Positions 17,303 through 27,006 of a DNA stretch of 64,000 bases are shown piece by piece (positions within the stretch are counted from its first letter, which is position 1; each line of letters opens with the position of its first letter). Both the position numbers and the translations under genes were made by a program. Under the pieces are notes generated by a model. That model had not been told where the DNA came from, did not search any database, and saw nothing but the letters and a program-made list of their open reading frames with translations. The stretch is from Bacteroidota bacterium (GTDB lineage: Bacteria > Bacteroidota > Bacteroidia > Cytophagales > Cytophagaceae), in NCBI GenBank assembly GCA_023392125.1, contig JAEVZS010000007.1:124001-188000 (forward strand), read 5' to 3'.

Positions 17303-17408
17303 TAAGCTTTCAGTCTTAAACCTGAGGCTATACATGCAATATAGGCCTCAAGACCGTATATTTGCTCTACAGCTCCATAATTAAAGCAAAGTCCTAAATC
17401 TCCAGACC

Positions 17409-18971
17409 ATGCAATACCTGAGCGAAAAACACTACAATAACCGCTTTGTCTCTACATTTGACGGTGACCAAAGCGGCGACCTGCGATCACGGCAAACTCC
17501 CGGAGTATTGTACGCCCGCGCCAATCCGACTCCGGTAGGCAATCCTTCGCTGCTGGCCTGGTCCGAAGATATGGCCGACGAACTGGAGATCGCAGGACCG
17601 CCAACACCGCAGGATATAGAAATACTGGCCGGCAATCGTATCACGGCATCCATGAAGCCCTACGCCTCCTGCTATGCCGGACATCAGTTTGGCAACTGGG
17701 CCGGGCAGCTTGGCGATGGCAGAGCTATTACACTCGGAGAACTCGTCAACTCCAAAGGGCAATCATACGATCTGCAACTAAAAGGAGCAGGCAGAACACC
17801 CTATTCCCGCCACGCTGACGGCCGGGCCGTATTGCGCTCTTCGCTGAGGGAATATCTGATGAGCGAAGCCATGCATTATCTGGGCATTCCCACTACCCGT
17901 GCCCTGAGCCTTGTGCTGACAGGCGATCCGGTACTCAGAGACATGTTTTACGATGGACGTCCGGCTGAAGAGCCCGGAGCTATCGTAGCCCGGGTAGCAC
18001 CCACTTTTATCCGCTTCGGAAACTTTGAAATACTGGCCGCACGCAAAGAAACGGAACACCTTCGCCAGCTGGTCGACTGGACCATTGCTACACACTATCC
18101 GGATATTCAGGGAGAAGACAAAGTGATTGCATGGTTTAAGGAAGTACAGAAGCGCACTCTCCATCTTATCATCGAATGGATGCGGGTGGGTTTTGTACAC
18201 GGAGTAATGAATTCGGACAATATGTCCATACTTGGCCTCACCATAGACTATGGCCCCTATTCGTTTCTGGACGAGTATGATCCCAATTTTACGCCCAATA
18301 CGACCGACCTTCCCGGCAGAAGATATGCTTTTGGCAATCAGGCATCGATTGCCTACTGGAATATGGGTTGCCTGGCCAGCGCCATAGCACCCCTGTTTGC
18401 AGATATTACCCCGCTTAAAGAGGCTATGGCGACCTTTGAGGACCAGTTTCTGGATGCCTATTTTGATATGATGCGCAAAAAGCTGGGACTGGACAAGGCC
18501 GCCCAGGAAGACCGCCAGCTGATATTGCGTCTTGAACAGCTCATGGCAGAGCTAAAGCCGGACATGACTATTTTCTATCAGCTGCTTATGGATCTTTACG
18601 GACCTCTCAACAATGTAACGGATGTACTCAATCATTTTGATGAGGCTCTCTATGGAGAACCATCGGAAACACAGGCAGAACAATTGAGAGAAGTCATCAA
18701 CCACTATCTTGAGCGCCTTGGAAAAAATACGATCTCACGTGCTGAGTCGCTGCAATTAATGGAAGCATCCAATCCACGTTTTATCCTGCGCAACTACCTG
18801 CTGCATCAGGCGATTGAAGAACTGAACGAAGGCAAAAACACCTTATTTTCGGAGCTTCAGGAAGCTATAAAGCATCCCTATGACCGGAAAAAGAATGAAA
18901 AGTTCTTTGTACAACGACCGGACTGGGCAGCCCAGAAAGCCGGCTGCTCCATGTTGTCCTGTAGTTCGTAA
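17409..18971 (+). CDS. selO: Protein adenylyltransferase SelO (YdiU/UPF0061)
   Basis: A 520-residue pseudokinase-fold enzyme that transfers AMP from ATP to Ser, Thr or Tyr of target proteins, linked in other bacteria to redox stress. Visible family features: the N-terminal TPGVLYARANPTP, the substrate loop YAGHQFGNWAGQLGDGRA, QLKGAGRTPYSR, the RSSLREYLMSEAM helix, the metal motif MNSDNMSILG followed by TIDYGPYSF, and the C-terminal LSCSS. In eukaryotic SelO a selenocysteine lies near the end; here it is Cys. Length fits the family. It is convergent with mutS, with 17 bases between them, and has no operon partner. Confidence 0.93.
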   Translation: MQYLSEKHYNNRFVSTFDGDQSGDLRSRQTPGVLYARANPTPVGNPSLLAWSEDMADELEIAGPPTPQDIEILAGNRITASMKPYASCYAGHQFGNWAGQLGDGRAITLGELVNSKGQSYDLQLKGAGRTPYSRHADGRAVLRSSLREYLMSEAMHYLGIPTTRALSLVLTGDPVLRDMFYDGRPAEEPGAIVARVAPTFIRFGNFEILAARKETEHLRQLVDWTIATHYPDIQGEDKVIAWFKEVQKRTLHLIIEWMRVGFVHGVMNSDNMSILGLTIDYGPYSFLDEYDPNFTPNTTDLPGRRYAFGNQASIAYWNMGCLASAIAPLFADITPLKEAMATFEDQFLDAYFDMMRKKLGLDKAAQEDRQLILRLEQLMAELKPDMTIFYQLLMDLYGPLNNVTDVLNHFDEALYGEPSETQAEQLREVINHYLERLGKNTISRAESLQLMEASNPRFILRNYLLHQAIEELNEGKNTLFSELQEAIKHPYDRKKNEKFFVQRPDWAAQKAGCSMLSCSS

Positions 18972-18988
18972 CGGAGAGCAGGCAGGGC

Positions 18989-21607
18989 TTATACCTCTAC
19001 CTGATCTCCGAAGATCATCTTTATTTCATTAAGCTTCAGGAGCGCTTCGACCGGAGAAATGGTATTGATATCAAGCTGCTTCATGAATTCTTTAAGCTTT
19101 TCAACCCTTGGATCTGCAGGCTCAAAGAGCGCCAGCTGGATATTGTTTTTGGGGATATCCCGGATACTTTCCTTATGCTTACCTCTGGATTTGTCCTTTT
19201 CCAGATGGCGCATGATCTCATGGGCTCTCAGCACTACCTGATTAGGCATACCTGCCATTTGGGCCACATGAATACCGAAACTATGTTCGCTTCCCCCGGC
19301 TTTCAGCTTTCTCATAAAGACCACTTTGTTTCCGATTTCTTTGACAGAAACATTGAAATTTCTGATGCGGTGGAAATCTTCTGCCAGATTATTTAATTCA
19401 TGGTAATGGGTAGCAAAAAGTGTCTTGGCCTTACACTTGGGATGATTATGGAGATATTCCACAATGGCCCAGGCAATAGAGATACCATCATAGGTGCTGG
19501 TTCCCCGGCCGATCTCATCCATCAGCACCAGACTGCGATCACTGAGATTGTTTAGAATACTGGCCGTTTCGGTCATCTCCACCATAAAGGTTGATTCGCC
19601 TTTGGACAGGTTGTCCGATGCCCCTACACGGGTAAATACTTTGTCGATAATACCGATTTCGGCCTTGTCAGCAGGTACAAACGAACCAATCTGTGCCATA
19701 AGCACAATCAGCGCCGTCTGACGCAGCAAAGCCGACTTACCGGCCATGTTGGGCCCGGTAATAACCATGATCTGCTGATCTTCATCATCCAGCATCACGT
19801 CATTGGGAATATAGGTCTCTCCGATAGGCAACTGCTGCTCAATCACCGGATGGCGCCCTTTTTTTATCGTTATCGAGCGGCCATCATTAATTTCCGGCTT
19901 GCAATACTGGTTGCTGACGGCCGTATAGGCAAAACTGGCCAGACAATCCACCATACCAAGTATGCGGGCGTTCTGCTGTACCTGTATCACATATTCTTCG
20001 GCGGCAAGAATCAGGTCATTAAAAATCCGCTGTTCGATTACATTGATTTTCTCTTCCGCATTCAGGATTTTTTCTTCGTACGATTTCAGCTCCTCGGTAA
20101 TATATCGTTCCGCATTGACAAGCGTCTGCTTACGGATCCAGTCCGCGGGCACCTTATCCTTGTGCGTATTGGTTACCTCCAGGTAATAGCCAAAAACCTT
20201 ATTGTACGCGATCTTCAGCGAGGAAATCCCCGTCCGCTCTACTTCCCTCTGCTGTATCTGAATCAGGTAGTCTTTGCCGGAAAATGCAATTTTGCGCAGC
20301 TCGTCGAGCTCATTATCCACTCCGGGGTTAATGATATTTCCCTGATTGCTCAATACCGGCGGATCATTTTTAAGTTCCGCAGCTATTTTCTCAACCAGAA
20401 AATCACAAGTATTGAGCTGGTCAGCGAGTCTTTGAAGGCTCGACACTTTACTGTTGACAAGACTTTCCCGTACCGGACGGGTATGCTCCAACGCTTTCTT
20501 AAGCTGCTGCATCTCCCGCGGATTAATCCGGCGTACTGCCACTTTGGAAATAAGTCTTTCCAGATCTCCTATATGCTTTAGCTCTGTAGTGAGCTTACCA
20601 AGCAGGTCTTTGTTTTTCGCCAGGGCTTCCACCACACTCAGACGCTCTTCAATAGGCGCTTTTTCCTTCAGAGGCAGCACCATCCATTTGCGAAGCATTC
20701 TTGCCCCCATAGGTGTGAGCGTCCTGTCCAGTATGTCGATAAGAGGCACACCACCCTGATGCTGCGGATATACCAGTTCGAGATTGCGGATTGTAAATTT
20801 ATCCAGCCATACATATTTCTCTTCCTCGATTCTGGCTATAGACTGAATGTGCTTTTTGTCTCTGTGCTCTGTTTCGTCCAGATAATGAAAAATAACACCT
20901 GCTGCGGTTATACCTTCTCTGAGCGACTGCACCCCGAAGCCTTTCAGGCTGGCAGTACCGAAGTGCGCAGTCAGCACTTCATGCGCATAGTCATAGTTAA
21001 AGACCCATTCATCCAGCGCATAGGTATTAAACCGATCACCGAAGCGGGCAAAAAACGTCTCTTTTCTGGCCTTGGCAAAAACAACTTCAGAGGGATTGAA
21101 ACTCTGCAACAGCTTGTCAATATATCCCATATCTCCTTCCGCTGCCAGAAACTCCCCGGTAGATATATCCAGAAATGCCACACCGACGAGTTCCTTGGTA
21201 ATATGAACCGCAGCCAGATAATTGTTCTGCTTCACCTCAAGCACATTGTCATTGAACGAAACCCCGGGAGTTACCAGTTCGGTCACCCCCCGTTTCACAA
21301 TACCTTTGGCCGCCTTCGGATCCTCCAGCTGATCACAGATTGCAACCCGCTGACCGGCTCTGACCAGACGAGGCAGATAGCTGTCCAGCGAATGATGCGG
21401 AAAACCTGCCAGCTCCGTTTCGGAAGCCGTACCATTATTTCTTTTGGTAAGAGTAATATCCAGGATTTTGCTCGCTTTTACAGCATCCTCGCCAAAGGTC
21501 TCATAAAAGTCCCCCACTCTGAAAAGCAACAGCGCACCAGGATATTTCGCCTTGATCGCATGGTATTGTTTCATTAATGGAGTTTCGGAAATTTTATTTG
21601 CAGCCAA
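18989..21607 (-). CDS. mutS: DNA mismatch repair protein MutS
   Basis: An 872-residue ATPase that binds mispaired bases and recruits MutL. The N-terminal mismatch-binding domain has FRVGDFYETFGEDA (Phe and Glu contact the mispair). The connector, lever and clamp follow. The ATPase has Walker A GPNMAGKS, LMDEIGRGTSTYDG (Walker B and signature) and the ATHYHEL switch. The start is a TTG at 21605-21607: reading from it gives MAANKISETPLMKQY, which matches the usual Bacteroidota N-terminus, whereas the next ATG (21574) would remove the conserved ETPLMKQY. Full length and intact. It is monocistronic. Confidence 0.96.
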   Translation of the reverse strand: MAANKISETPLMKQYHAIKAKYPGALLLFRVGDFYETFGEDAVKASKILDITLTKRNNGTASETELAGFPHHSLDSYLPRLVRAGQRVAICDQLEDPKAAKGIVKRGVTELVTPGVSFNDNVLEVKQNNYLAAVHITKELVGVAFLDISTGEFLAAEGDMGYIDKLLQSFNPSEVVFAKARKETFFARFGDRFNTYALDEWVFNYDYAHEVLTAHFGTASLKGFGVQSLREGITAAGVIFHYLDETEHRDKKHIQSIARIEEEKYVWLDKFTIRNLELVYPQHQGGVPLIDILDRTLTPMGARMLRKWMVLPLKEKAPIEERLSVVEALAKNKDLLGKLTTELKHIGDLERLISKVAVRRINPREMQQLKKALEHTRPVRESLVNSKVSSLQRLADQLNTCDFLVEKIAAELKNDPPVLSNQGNIINPGVDNELDELRKIAFSGKDYLIQIQQREVERTGISSLKIAYNKVFGYYLEVTNTHKDKVPADWIRKQTLVNAERYITEELKSYEEKILNAEEKINVIEQRIFNDLILAAEEYVIQVQQNARILGMVDCLASFAYTAVSNQYCKPEINDGRSITIKKGRHPVIEQQLPIGETYIPNDVMLDDEDQQIMVITGPNMAGKSALLRQTALIVLMAQIGSFVPADKAEIGIIDKVFTRVGASDNLSKGESTFMVEMTETASILNNLSDRSLVLMDEIGRGTSTYDGISIAWAIVEYLHNHPKCKAKTLFATHYHELNNLAEDFHRIRNFNVSVKEIGNKVVFMRKLKAGGSEHSFGIHVAQMAGMPNQVVLRAHEIMRHLEKDKSRGKHKESIRDIPKNNIQLALFEPADPRVEKLKEFMKQLDINTISPVEALLKLNEIKMIFGDQVEV

Positions 21608-21715
21608 AGTGGAGTATTTTAGCGTTCTCAGAATTAATGCAATCTAAAAATACTGTTTTTATTGCACAGATAGGAATATTGTTAAAATTTTGTGAATAAC
21701 TTTTAGATTACCAAT

Positions 21716-22249
21716 ATGCGTAAACTTAAACTTGACGAGCTGAATCGTCCGGACCTGGACTCCTATAAAAATACCGGGAAAAAACCGATTGTACTTGTCC
21801 TCGATAATATCCGCAGCATGCATAATGTAGGCTCTGTATTTCGTACTGCTGACGCATTTCTGGTTGAAAAAATAGGCCTCTGCGGCATTACCGCGACTCC
21901 ACCCAACAGAGAGATCAATAAAACTGCCCTGGGAGCAACAGAGTCGGTCAAATGGGAATATCACGAAAAATGTCCCGTCCTTATTCAGCAACTTAAGGAG
22001 CAGGGCTATCATATACTATGCCTCGAACAAACAGACAACAGCACCATGATGCAGGATTTCCGGTTTGCACCGGAGCAAAAATACTGCTTCGTATTTGGCA
22101 ACGAAGTTTTTGGCGTGGATGAAAGTGTCATTGCGCTGGCAGATACCTGTCTGGAAATCCCGCAGTTCGGCACCAAGCACAGTTTAAATGTTGCCGTTAC
22201 GGCGGGTATAACTCTATGGGATTATTTTCTGAAATCAGGAAGTTATTAA
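21716..22249 (+). CDS. TrmH/SpoU-family RNA 2'-O-methyltransferase
   Basis: A 177-residue SPOUT methyltransferase. The three knot motifs are visible: NVGSVFRTADAF (motif 1, with Asn and Arg), FGNEVFGVDESVI (motif 2) and IPQFGTKHSLNVAVTAGI (motif 3). It lacks the N-terminal substrate-binding extension of rRNA-type relatives, so a tRNA target is likely, but which nucleotide is not shown. It is divergent from mutS with 108 bases between them. Confidence 0.85.
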   Translation: MRKLKLDELNRPDLDSYKNTGKKPIVLVLDNIRSMHNVGSVFRTADAFLVEKIGLCGITATPPNREINKTALGATESVKWEYHEKCPVLIQQLKEQGYHILCLEQTDNSTMMQDFRFAPEQKYCFVFGNEVFGVDESVIALADTCLEIPQFGTKHSLNVAVTAGITLWDYFLKSGSY

Positions 22250-22310
22250 TAATATCCTGGTCCTGATTAACTGTAAATAAAACGGACTGATTTCCGTTAG
22301 TATTCCGGCA

Positions 22311-24158
22311 ATGTCATTTAAAACGCAACTACTTCTTCTTATCCTGAGCTTCTTTGCCTGCCTGCAAATCTCAACAGCACAAAACACAGTAATGCTGGGT
22401 GAAGACGATCAGTATATCATTACACCTGACAATTTCAGGGTGGTACGGGACTGTCACAATACATTAACCATCAGAGAGCTTGCCGCACAACCTGAAGCGG
22501 AAGAGCAATGGAATGCAGAACCAGACTGCCCGGGTTACTGGCTTGAGTTTACCGTAAGCAATCTATCGCAGAACGGGGCTGTATGGTACCTGGAAGTATC
22601 CGATCCACACATTGACAGCGTTGCACTATATATTCGAGACAGCCTGATAGGTCAAAGCGGTTATTACCAGATTTTTTCTACCAGGAACTATGCACATAAG
22701 AATCATCTTTTTCATCTTCCCCTGGAAGCCGGAAAAACGGAGACTTTTTACCTCAAATTAAACCCTCACTATGAAATAAATCTGACCTTTTTGATCAGAA
22801 GCGACCAATATGTACTATCCTATGCCTTGCAGGAATATGGGATACTGGGAATGTATTATGGTATTATCCTTATTATGGCATTATATAATCTGTTTATATA
22901 TTGGACAATCCGGGAAAAAGCATATCTGTACTATGTCCTTTATGCTCTTAGCTGCGGATTACGGTCATTTTCAGAAGACGGTCTCGGCTTCCAGTTTCTA
23001 TGGCCTTCTTACCCCGCCTTCAACTATGTGATAGAGCTTTCCAGCCCTCCACTTCTTCTGATCAGTTTCGTGCTATATTCCAATTCATTTCTCGGCATAA
23101 GACAACGGCTTCCCGGTATGTACAGGCTTATTCTCTATTTATGCGCATTGTATTTTTTTCTTTTTCTGGGCAATTATACCGGAATATTGCCCGACAAGAT
23201 CAAATCCATATTTATACTGCTTCCTTTTGCTGTCATTTATATCAGCGCTGTCAGAATTTACATAAAAGGCTACACACCCGCCCGTTTTTATGTGATCGGA
23301 TACTCTTTCATTATCATAAGCCTTACCATATATATATTCCGGATATATGGCATGCTGCCAAGCGGTCCCCTGATCGCCTATTGTTTCAATATAGGCTTCA
23401 TATTGGAAGTCGTAATCTTATCCTTTGCGCTCGGTGACAAAATTCGCGTTGAGAAAGACGCAAAGGAAATCAGCCAGCAAAAGGTAGTACACCAGTTGCA
23501 GGAAAATCAGCGCTTGAAAGATTCTCTGAATCAGGAGCTGGAAATTAAGATCCGCGAGCGCACCTCTGAACTCCAGGAAAGCAATGAAGAGTTAAAGAAG
23601 GCACAGACAAAACTCAGTGAAGCATATAGGCAGCTTGAAGAACAGGCTCAGGCCATTTCTCAGTTGAATGAGCGTCTGAATGCAGACAATAAGGAACTGA
23701 AAATAAATGTAAAAGAACTATCCAAAGCCCGGGTAATGTTTAAAACCGTAAACTTTGATGAGTTTAGCAGCATATATCCCGATGACGAAGCCTGCCTCCG
23801 ATATCTTGCCGACCTGAAATGGAAAAGCGGGTATTTATGTCGCAAATGTAAAAATGATACCTATTCCGAAGGCAGATCTGCTTACTCCAGACGGTGTACC
23901 AAATGCGGATACGAAGAGTCTGCTACAGCTTTTACTATTTTTCACCGCAATCGCCTGCCACTAACGAAAGCCTTTTATATGGTCTTTCTGGTAAGCACTT
24001 ACAAAAAAGGAATTTCCAGTGAAGAACTTAGCCGAAAGCTGGAACTCCGTCAAAAAACCTGCTGGACATTCAAGCAAAAAATTGTACAGGCGATCAATGA
24101 TTCATCCGGAAAAAAATTCAATCCGGAAAATTGGGGGAGCATTTTTTTACAAAAATAA
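22311..24158 (+). CDS. 7TM-DISM sensor with coiled coil and C-terminal transposase-type zinc ribbon
   Basis: A 615-residue receptor-like protein. Residues 1-23 are a signal peptide. Residues about 30-165 form an extracellular jelly-roll domain of the 7TMR-DISM type (VWYLEVSDPHIDSVALYI). Residues about 178-380 hold seven hydrophobic segments (7TMR-DISM_7TM). Residues about 390-475 are a coiled coil. The output is not a kinase or a cyclase. From residue 476 on it reads like the N-terminal zinc ribbon and helical segment of IS1595-type transposases, with Cys510, Cys513, Cys529 and Cys532 forming two CxxC pairs and then LPLTKAFYMVFLVS. No catalytic DDE core follows. A plausible role is a membrane sensor with a DNA-binding tail (inference). 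The stop is natural, with no sign of an insertion element. Confidence 0.78.
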   Translation: MSFKTQLLLLILSFFACLQISTAQNTVMLGEDDQYIITPDNFRVVRDCHNTLTIRELAAQPEAEEQWNAEPDCPGYWLEFTVSNLSQNGAVWYLEVSDPHIDSVALYIRDSLIGQSGYYQIFSTRNYAHKNHLFHLPLEAGKTETFYLKLNPHYEINLTFLIRSDQYVLSYALQEYGILGMYYGIILIMALYNLFIYWTIREKAYLYYVLYALSCGLRSFSEDGLGFQFLWPSYPAFNYVIELSSPPLLLISFVLYSNSFLGIRQRLPGMYRLILYLCALYFFLFLGNYTGILPDKIKSIFILLPFAVIYISAVRIYIKGYTPARFYVIGYSFIIISLTIYIFRIYGMLPSGPLIAYCFNIGFILEVVILSFALGDKIRVEKDAKEISQQKVVHQLQENQRLKDSLNQELEIKIRERTSELQESNEELKKAQTKLSEAYRQLEEQAQAISQLNERLNADNKELKINVKELSKARVMFKTVNFDEFSSIYPDDEACLRYLADLKWKSGYLCRKCKNDTYSEGRSAYSRRCTKCGYEESATAFTIFHRNRLPLTKAFYMVFLVSTYKKGISSEELSRKLELRQKTCWTFKQKIVQAINDSSGKKFNPENWGSIFLQK

Positions 24159-24163
24159 TTTTG
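24131..24163 (+). promoter_or_regulatory. Possible promoter of the GH9 gene
   Basis: TTG at 24131-24133, 22 bases, then TAATTTTG at 24156-24163, a perfect match to the Bacteroidota -7 box. It lies in the end of the upstream gene and would leave a 5' leader of about 220 bases. Confidence 0.3.
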
Positions 24164-24391
24164 TGATTTAAACGCCTAATCATTTTCTCCCCAATCGCAT
24201 CTTTCAGTCTGTAAGACCAGAAAAATGAGGGAATATCATATTGCTCCCCATTGATCTTTAAGCGCCTAAAAATACCATACAATATATTGAATAACAAATA
24301 GTTAGCATTGTTTTTTCAAACAAAAAACTTGCTTGTTTCAAAAAACACAGACATATTGCAAGAAATTATTGGAAAAATTAAATCGCAACTA

Positions 24392-26872
24392 ATGAAAAAA
24401 GCATTCTTAAGCATATGTCTGCTGATTTCCGCACTGCTCAGCTACAGTGCCGATGGTCTGGAAGAAAACTTTGATGATAATACGCTCACCGGTTGGACAG
24501 CCCACCAGGCATATTATACCCTGACCGAGGCCAATCAGGAGCTCAAAGTAGAAGCCAGCACCGAAACCGGAGCTTATCATGGTTTTATTTTCAATTTTCC
24601 TGAGCCGCTTGACCTGACACTCGTACCTTATGTCAAAGTCAGGATTAAGACATCCAGAGCCTGCTCTGTCCGAATCGATCTGCAGGACAACAATGGCTGG
24701 GTAACCAACCAGACTGCTGTAGTCAAACAAATCCCCGGCAACAATACATATAGTGAATATATCTTCAATTTTGGCGGATTATTTTATCAGCAGTATGCAG
24801 CTACCCAACCAGGTCAGGGAGTCGTAGACCAGGCAAACATAGCCAACCTTATCGTAATGATTAACGCAGGTCAGGCAGCCTACAATGGCACAGTCTATTT
24901 CGACGACGTGCAAATAGGCTCTGCAACAGGAATCACCCCGCCTCCGGGCAAGATTGTGTTAAACCAGGCCGGATTTTATCCGGATGCCAATAAGATTGCA
25001 ATCGTGGAGGACAGTACTTCCGGCCCCTTCTATATTATCCGGGATGCAGACGAAGACACTGTATATACAGGAGAACTCGGTCCGATAGAGTCATGGACAC
25101 ATTCTCCTCTGGTAGTCCGTAAAGCTGATTTTTCCGAATTCAGTGAAACAGGTAAATACCGTGTACTGGTACCTGCACTTGAGCAACCCTCCCCTGCTTT
25201 TGAAATAAAAGAGGAAGTCCACAATGCTGCGCTTCATGGAAGTCTCAAATCATATTACTATCAGCGGGCTTCCATCGAGCTGGAATCAGCTTATGCCGGA
25301 AAATGGGCCAGGGCCGCAGGCCACCCGGACACCAGAGTCCTGGTACATGAATCTGCTGCCTCTGTATCCCGACCTGCAGGAACCACTATAGAGACACCCT
25401 ATGGCTGGTATGATGCGGGAGATTACGGCAAATATATAGTAAACTCCGGTATTGCTACATACCAGCTGCTGGCTCTATATGAGCATTTCCCTTCCTTTTT
25501 TGATACTCTGGTACTGAATATTCCCGAGTCAGACAACAATATCCCGGATATCCTGGACGAATGCCTGTGGAATCTTCGCTGGATGCTTTCCATGCAGGAC
25601 GAAGATGGCGGAGTATATCACAAGAATACATCCCTGCGGCATGATGGCAATATTATGCCACATGCTTCAAGCAGCTCCCGCTATGTTATCGGTAAGAGCA
25701 CAGCAGCATCCCTGGACTTTGCGGCAGTAATGGCCCAGGCAAGCAGAATATTCCATAAGTATGATGAAGCGCTGGCAAAGTCCATGTACACGGCAGCCAT
25801 CAGAGCATATGACTGGGCAATTGAAAACCCTGAGCAAATATTTACCAACCCTTCCGGCGTAAATACAGGAGAATATGGCGACCGGAATGTGGCAGATGAA
25901 TTTGTTTGGGCCCGCGCTGAACTTTTAATCAGTTCATATGGCGACTTAAAATATTATAACAGCAGTGACTTTTCCCAGAATGCTTCAATTCCCGGATGGC
26001 AGGATGTAAGGACACTTGGTCTGGTATCACTTAGTAATTACAGAAAATATATTCCGGCAATATGGTCAGACAGTACCACAATCAAAAACCGTCTGTTAAA
26101 CACTGCCAACCAGTTTGTGAGTACATACAACCGTTCTGCATACGGAGTCGTAATGGGCCACGAGAACTGGAACTTCACCTGGGGAAGCAATGCTGTTGCA
26201 GGTAACCAGGGCATGATCCTGATTCAGGCATATCGCATTACGCAAAATCAAAATTACCTCGATGCTGCCTTGAGCAACCTTGATTATCTGCTGGGAAGAA
26301 ATGCCACCGGGTATTCATTTCTGACTGGTTTCGGAGAAAAGTCCCCTCTTGATCCGCATCACCGGCCGTCCTACGTCGATGGAATCGCGGAACCTGTTCC
26401 CGGACTGATGATGGGTGGTCCGCACGCAAATTCTGTGGCAGGCGAACAATGTCCTGATTATCCGGGCTCCTCACGGGCTGACCGCTATGCTGATCACTGG
26501 TGCAGCTACTCAACCAATGAAAATGCTATTAACTACAACTCCGCATTTACATATCTGGCCGGAGCAATTGAAGCGCTTCGTCTAAATGCAGATTTTCAGC
26601 TGCCTGTAGGATTCGGCAAGGATCAGAGCCGCCAGCAGCTTACTGTTTTAATATATCCTAATCCGGCAACAGAAAAATTGTTTATACAATACGCGGGCAG
26701 TGAAAAAGCCTCCATCACATTAAGCAATCTGCAGGGTATTCCGCATCTTCATACAGACTTACCACTAGCCAATGAGGTCGAAATTGATATACGAACACTC
26801 CCCAAAGGAATGTATATTATGACCTTTCAGACCCCTAGTGCCAGTTATTCCGAGAAAGTTATAGTTAAATAA
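24392..26872 (+). CDS. Secreted GH9 endoglucanase with type IX secretion tail
   Basis: An 826-residue cellulase, starting at the ATG before KKAFLSICLL; a longer frame from 24308 is less likely because it would bury the signal peptide. Order of domains: signal peptide (1-21); a beta-jelly-roll module with FDDNTLTGW at the front and VYFDDVQIG at the end (about 25-180, possibly carbohydrate-binding); the CelD-type Ig-like domain (about 190-280, KIVLNQAGFYPD); the GH9 catalytic barrel (about 290-750) with YDAGDYGKYI (catalytic Asp), DPHHRPS and NENAINYNSAF (acid Glu); and the sorting tail (IYPNPATE to VIVK). GH9 enzymes hydrolyse beta-1,4-glucan chains. Together with the GH5 gene it suggests plant polysaccharide use. 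Confidence 0.9.
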   Translation: MKKAFLSICLLISALLSYSADGLEENFDDNTLTGWTAHQAYYTLTEANQELKVEASTETGAYHGFIFNFPEPLDLTLVPYVKVRIKTSRACSVRIDLQDNNGWVTNQTAVVKQIPGNNTYSEYIFNFGGLFYQQYAATQPGQGVVDQANIANLIVMINAGQAAYNGTVYFDDVQIGSATGITPPPGKIVLNQAGFYPDANKIAIVEDSTSGPFYIIRDADEDTVYTGELGPIESWTHSPLVVRKADFSEFSETGKYRVLVPALEQPSPAFEIKEEVHNAALHGSLKSYYYQRASIELESAYAGKWARAAGHPDTRVLVHESAASVSRPAGTTIETPYGWYDAGDYGKYIVNSGIATYQLLALYEHFPSFFDTLVLNIPESDNNIPDILDECLWNLRWMLSMQDEDGGVYHKNTSLRHDGNIMPHASSSSRYVIGKSTAASLDFAAVMAQASRIFHKYDEALAKSMYTAAIRAYDWAIENPEQIFTNPSGVNTGEYGDRNVADEFVWARAELLISSYGDLKYYNSSDFSQNASIPGWQDVRTLGLVSLSNYRKYIPAIWSDSTTIKNRLLNTANQFVSTYNRSAYGVVMGHENWNFTWGSNAVAGNQGMILIQAYRITQNQNYLDAALSNLDYLLGRNATGYSFLTGFGEKSPLDPHHRPSYVDGIAEPVPGLMMGGPHANSVAGEQCPDYPGSSRADRYADHWCSYSTNENAINYNSAFTYLAGAIEALRLNADFQLPVGFGKDQSRQQLTVLIYPNPATEKLFIQYAGSEKASITLSNLQGIPHLHTDLPLANEVEIDIRTLPKGMYIMTFQTPSASYSEKVIVK

Positions 26873-26904
26873 AAAATACCCCTTTTTATCTGCTTTAACT
26901 ATGT

Positions 26905-26940
26905 AAAAGGTATTGCCTAACCCACAATACCTTTTTATTT
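26905..26940 (+). terminator. Rho-independent terminator of the GH9 gene
   Basis: An 11-bp perfect stem (26905-26915 with 26925-26935) has a 9-base loop and is followed by an AT-rich T tract. It sits 33 bases after the stop. Confidence 0.8.
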
Positions 26941-27006
26941 TTTTCTCCGGCCGGAGCTACATTGGAATAAATTTTGTTTTTTTGATAAAAACCATTTCTA
27001 TTTTCA

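Noticed and set aside
19850..20581. A 243-residue plus-strand open frame within mutS
   Set aside because: Antisense shadow of mutS with no recognisable domain.
20759..21577. A 272-residue plus-strand open frame within mutS
   Set aside because: It is antisense to mutS, whose motifs are complete, and has no family pattern or ribosome site; it is a by-product of codon use.
22311..24158. An insertion sequence at the end of the 7TM protein
   Set aside because: Only the zinc ribbon and a helical part resemble a transposase; there is no DDE core, no inverted repeats and no target duplication.
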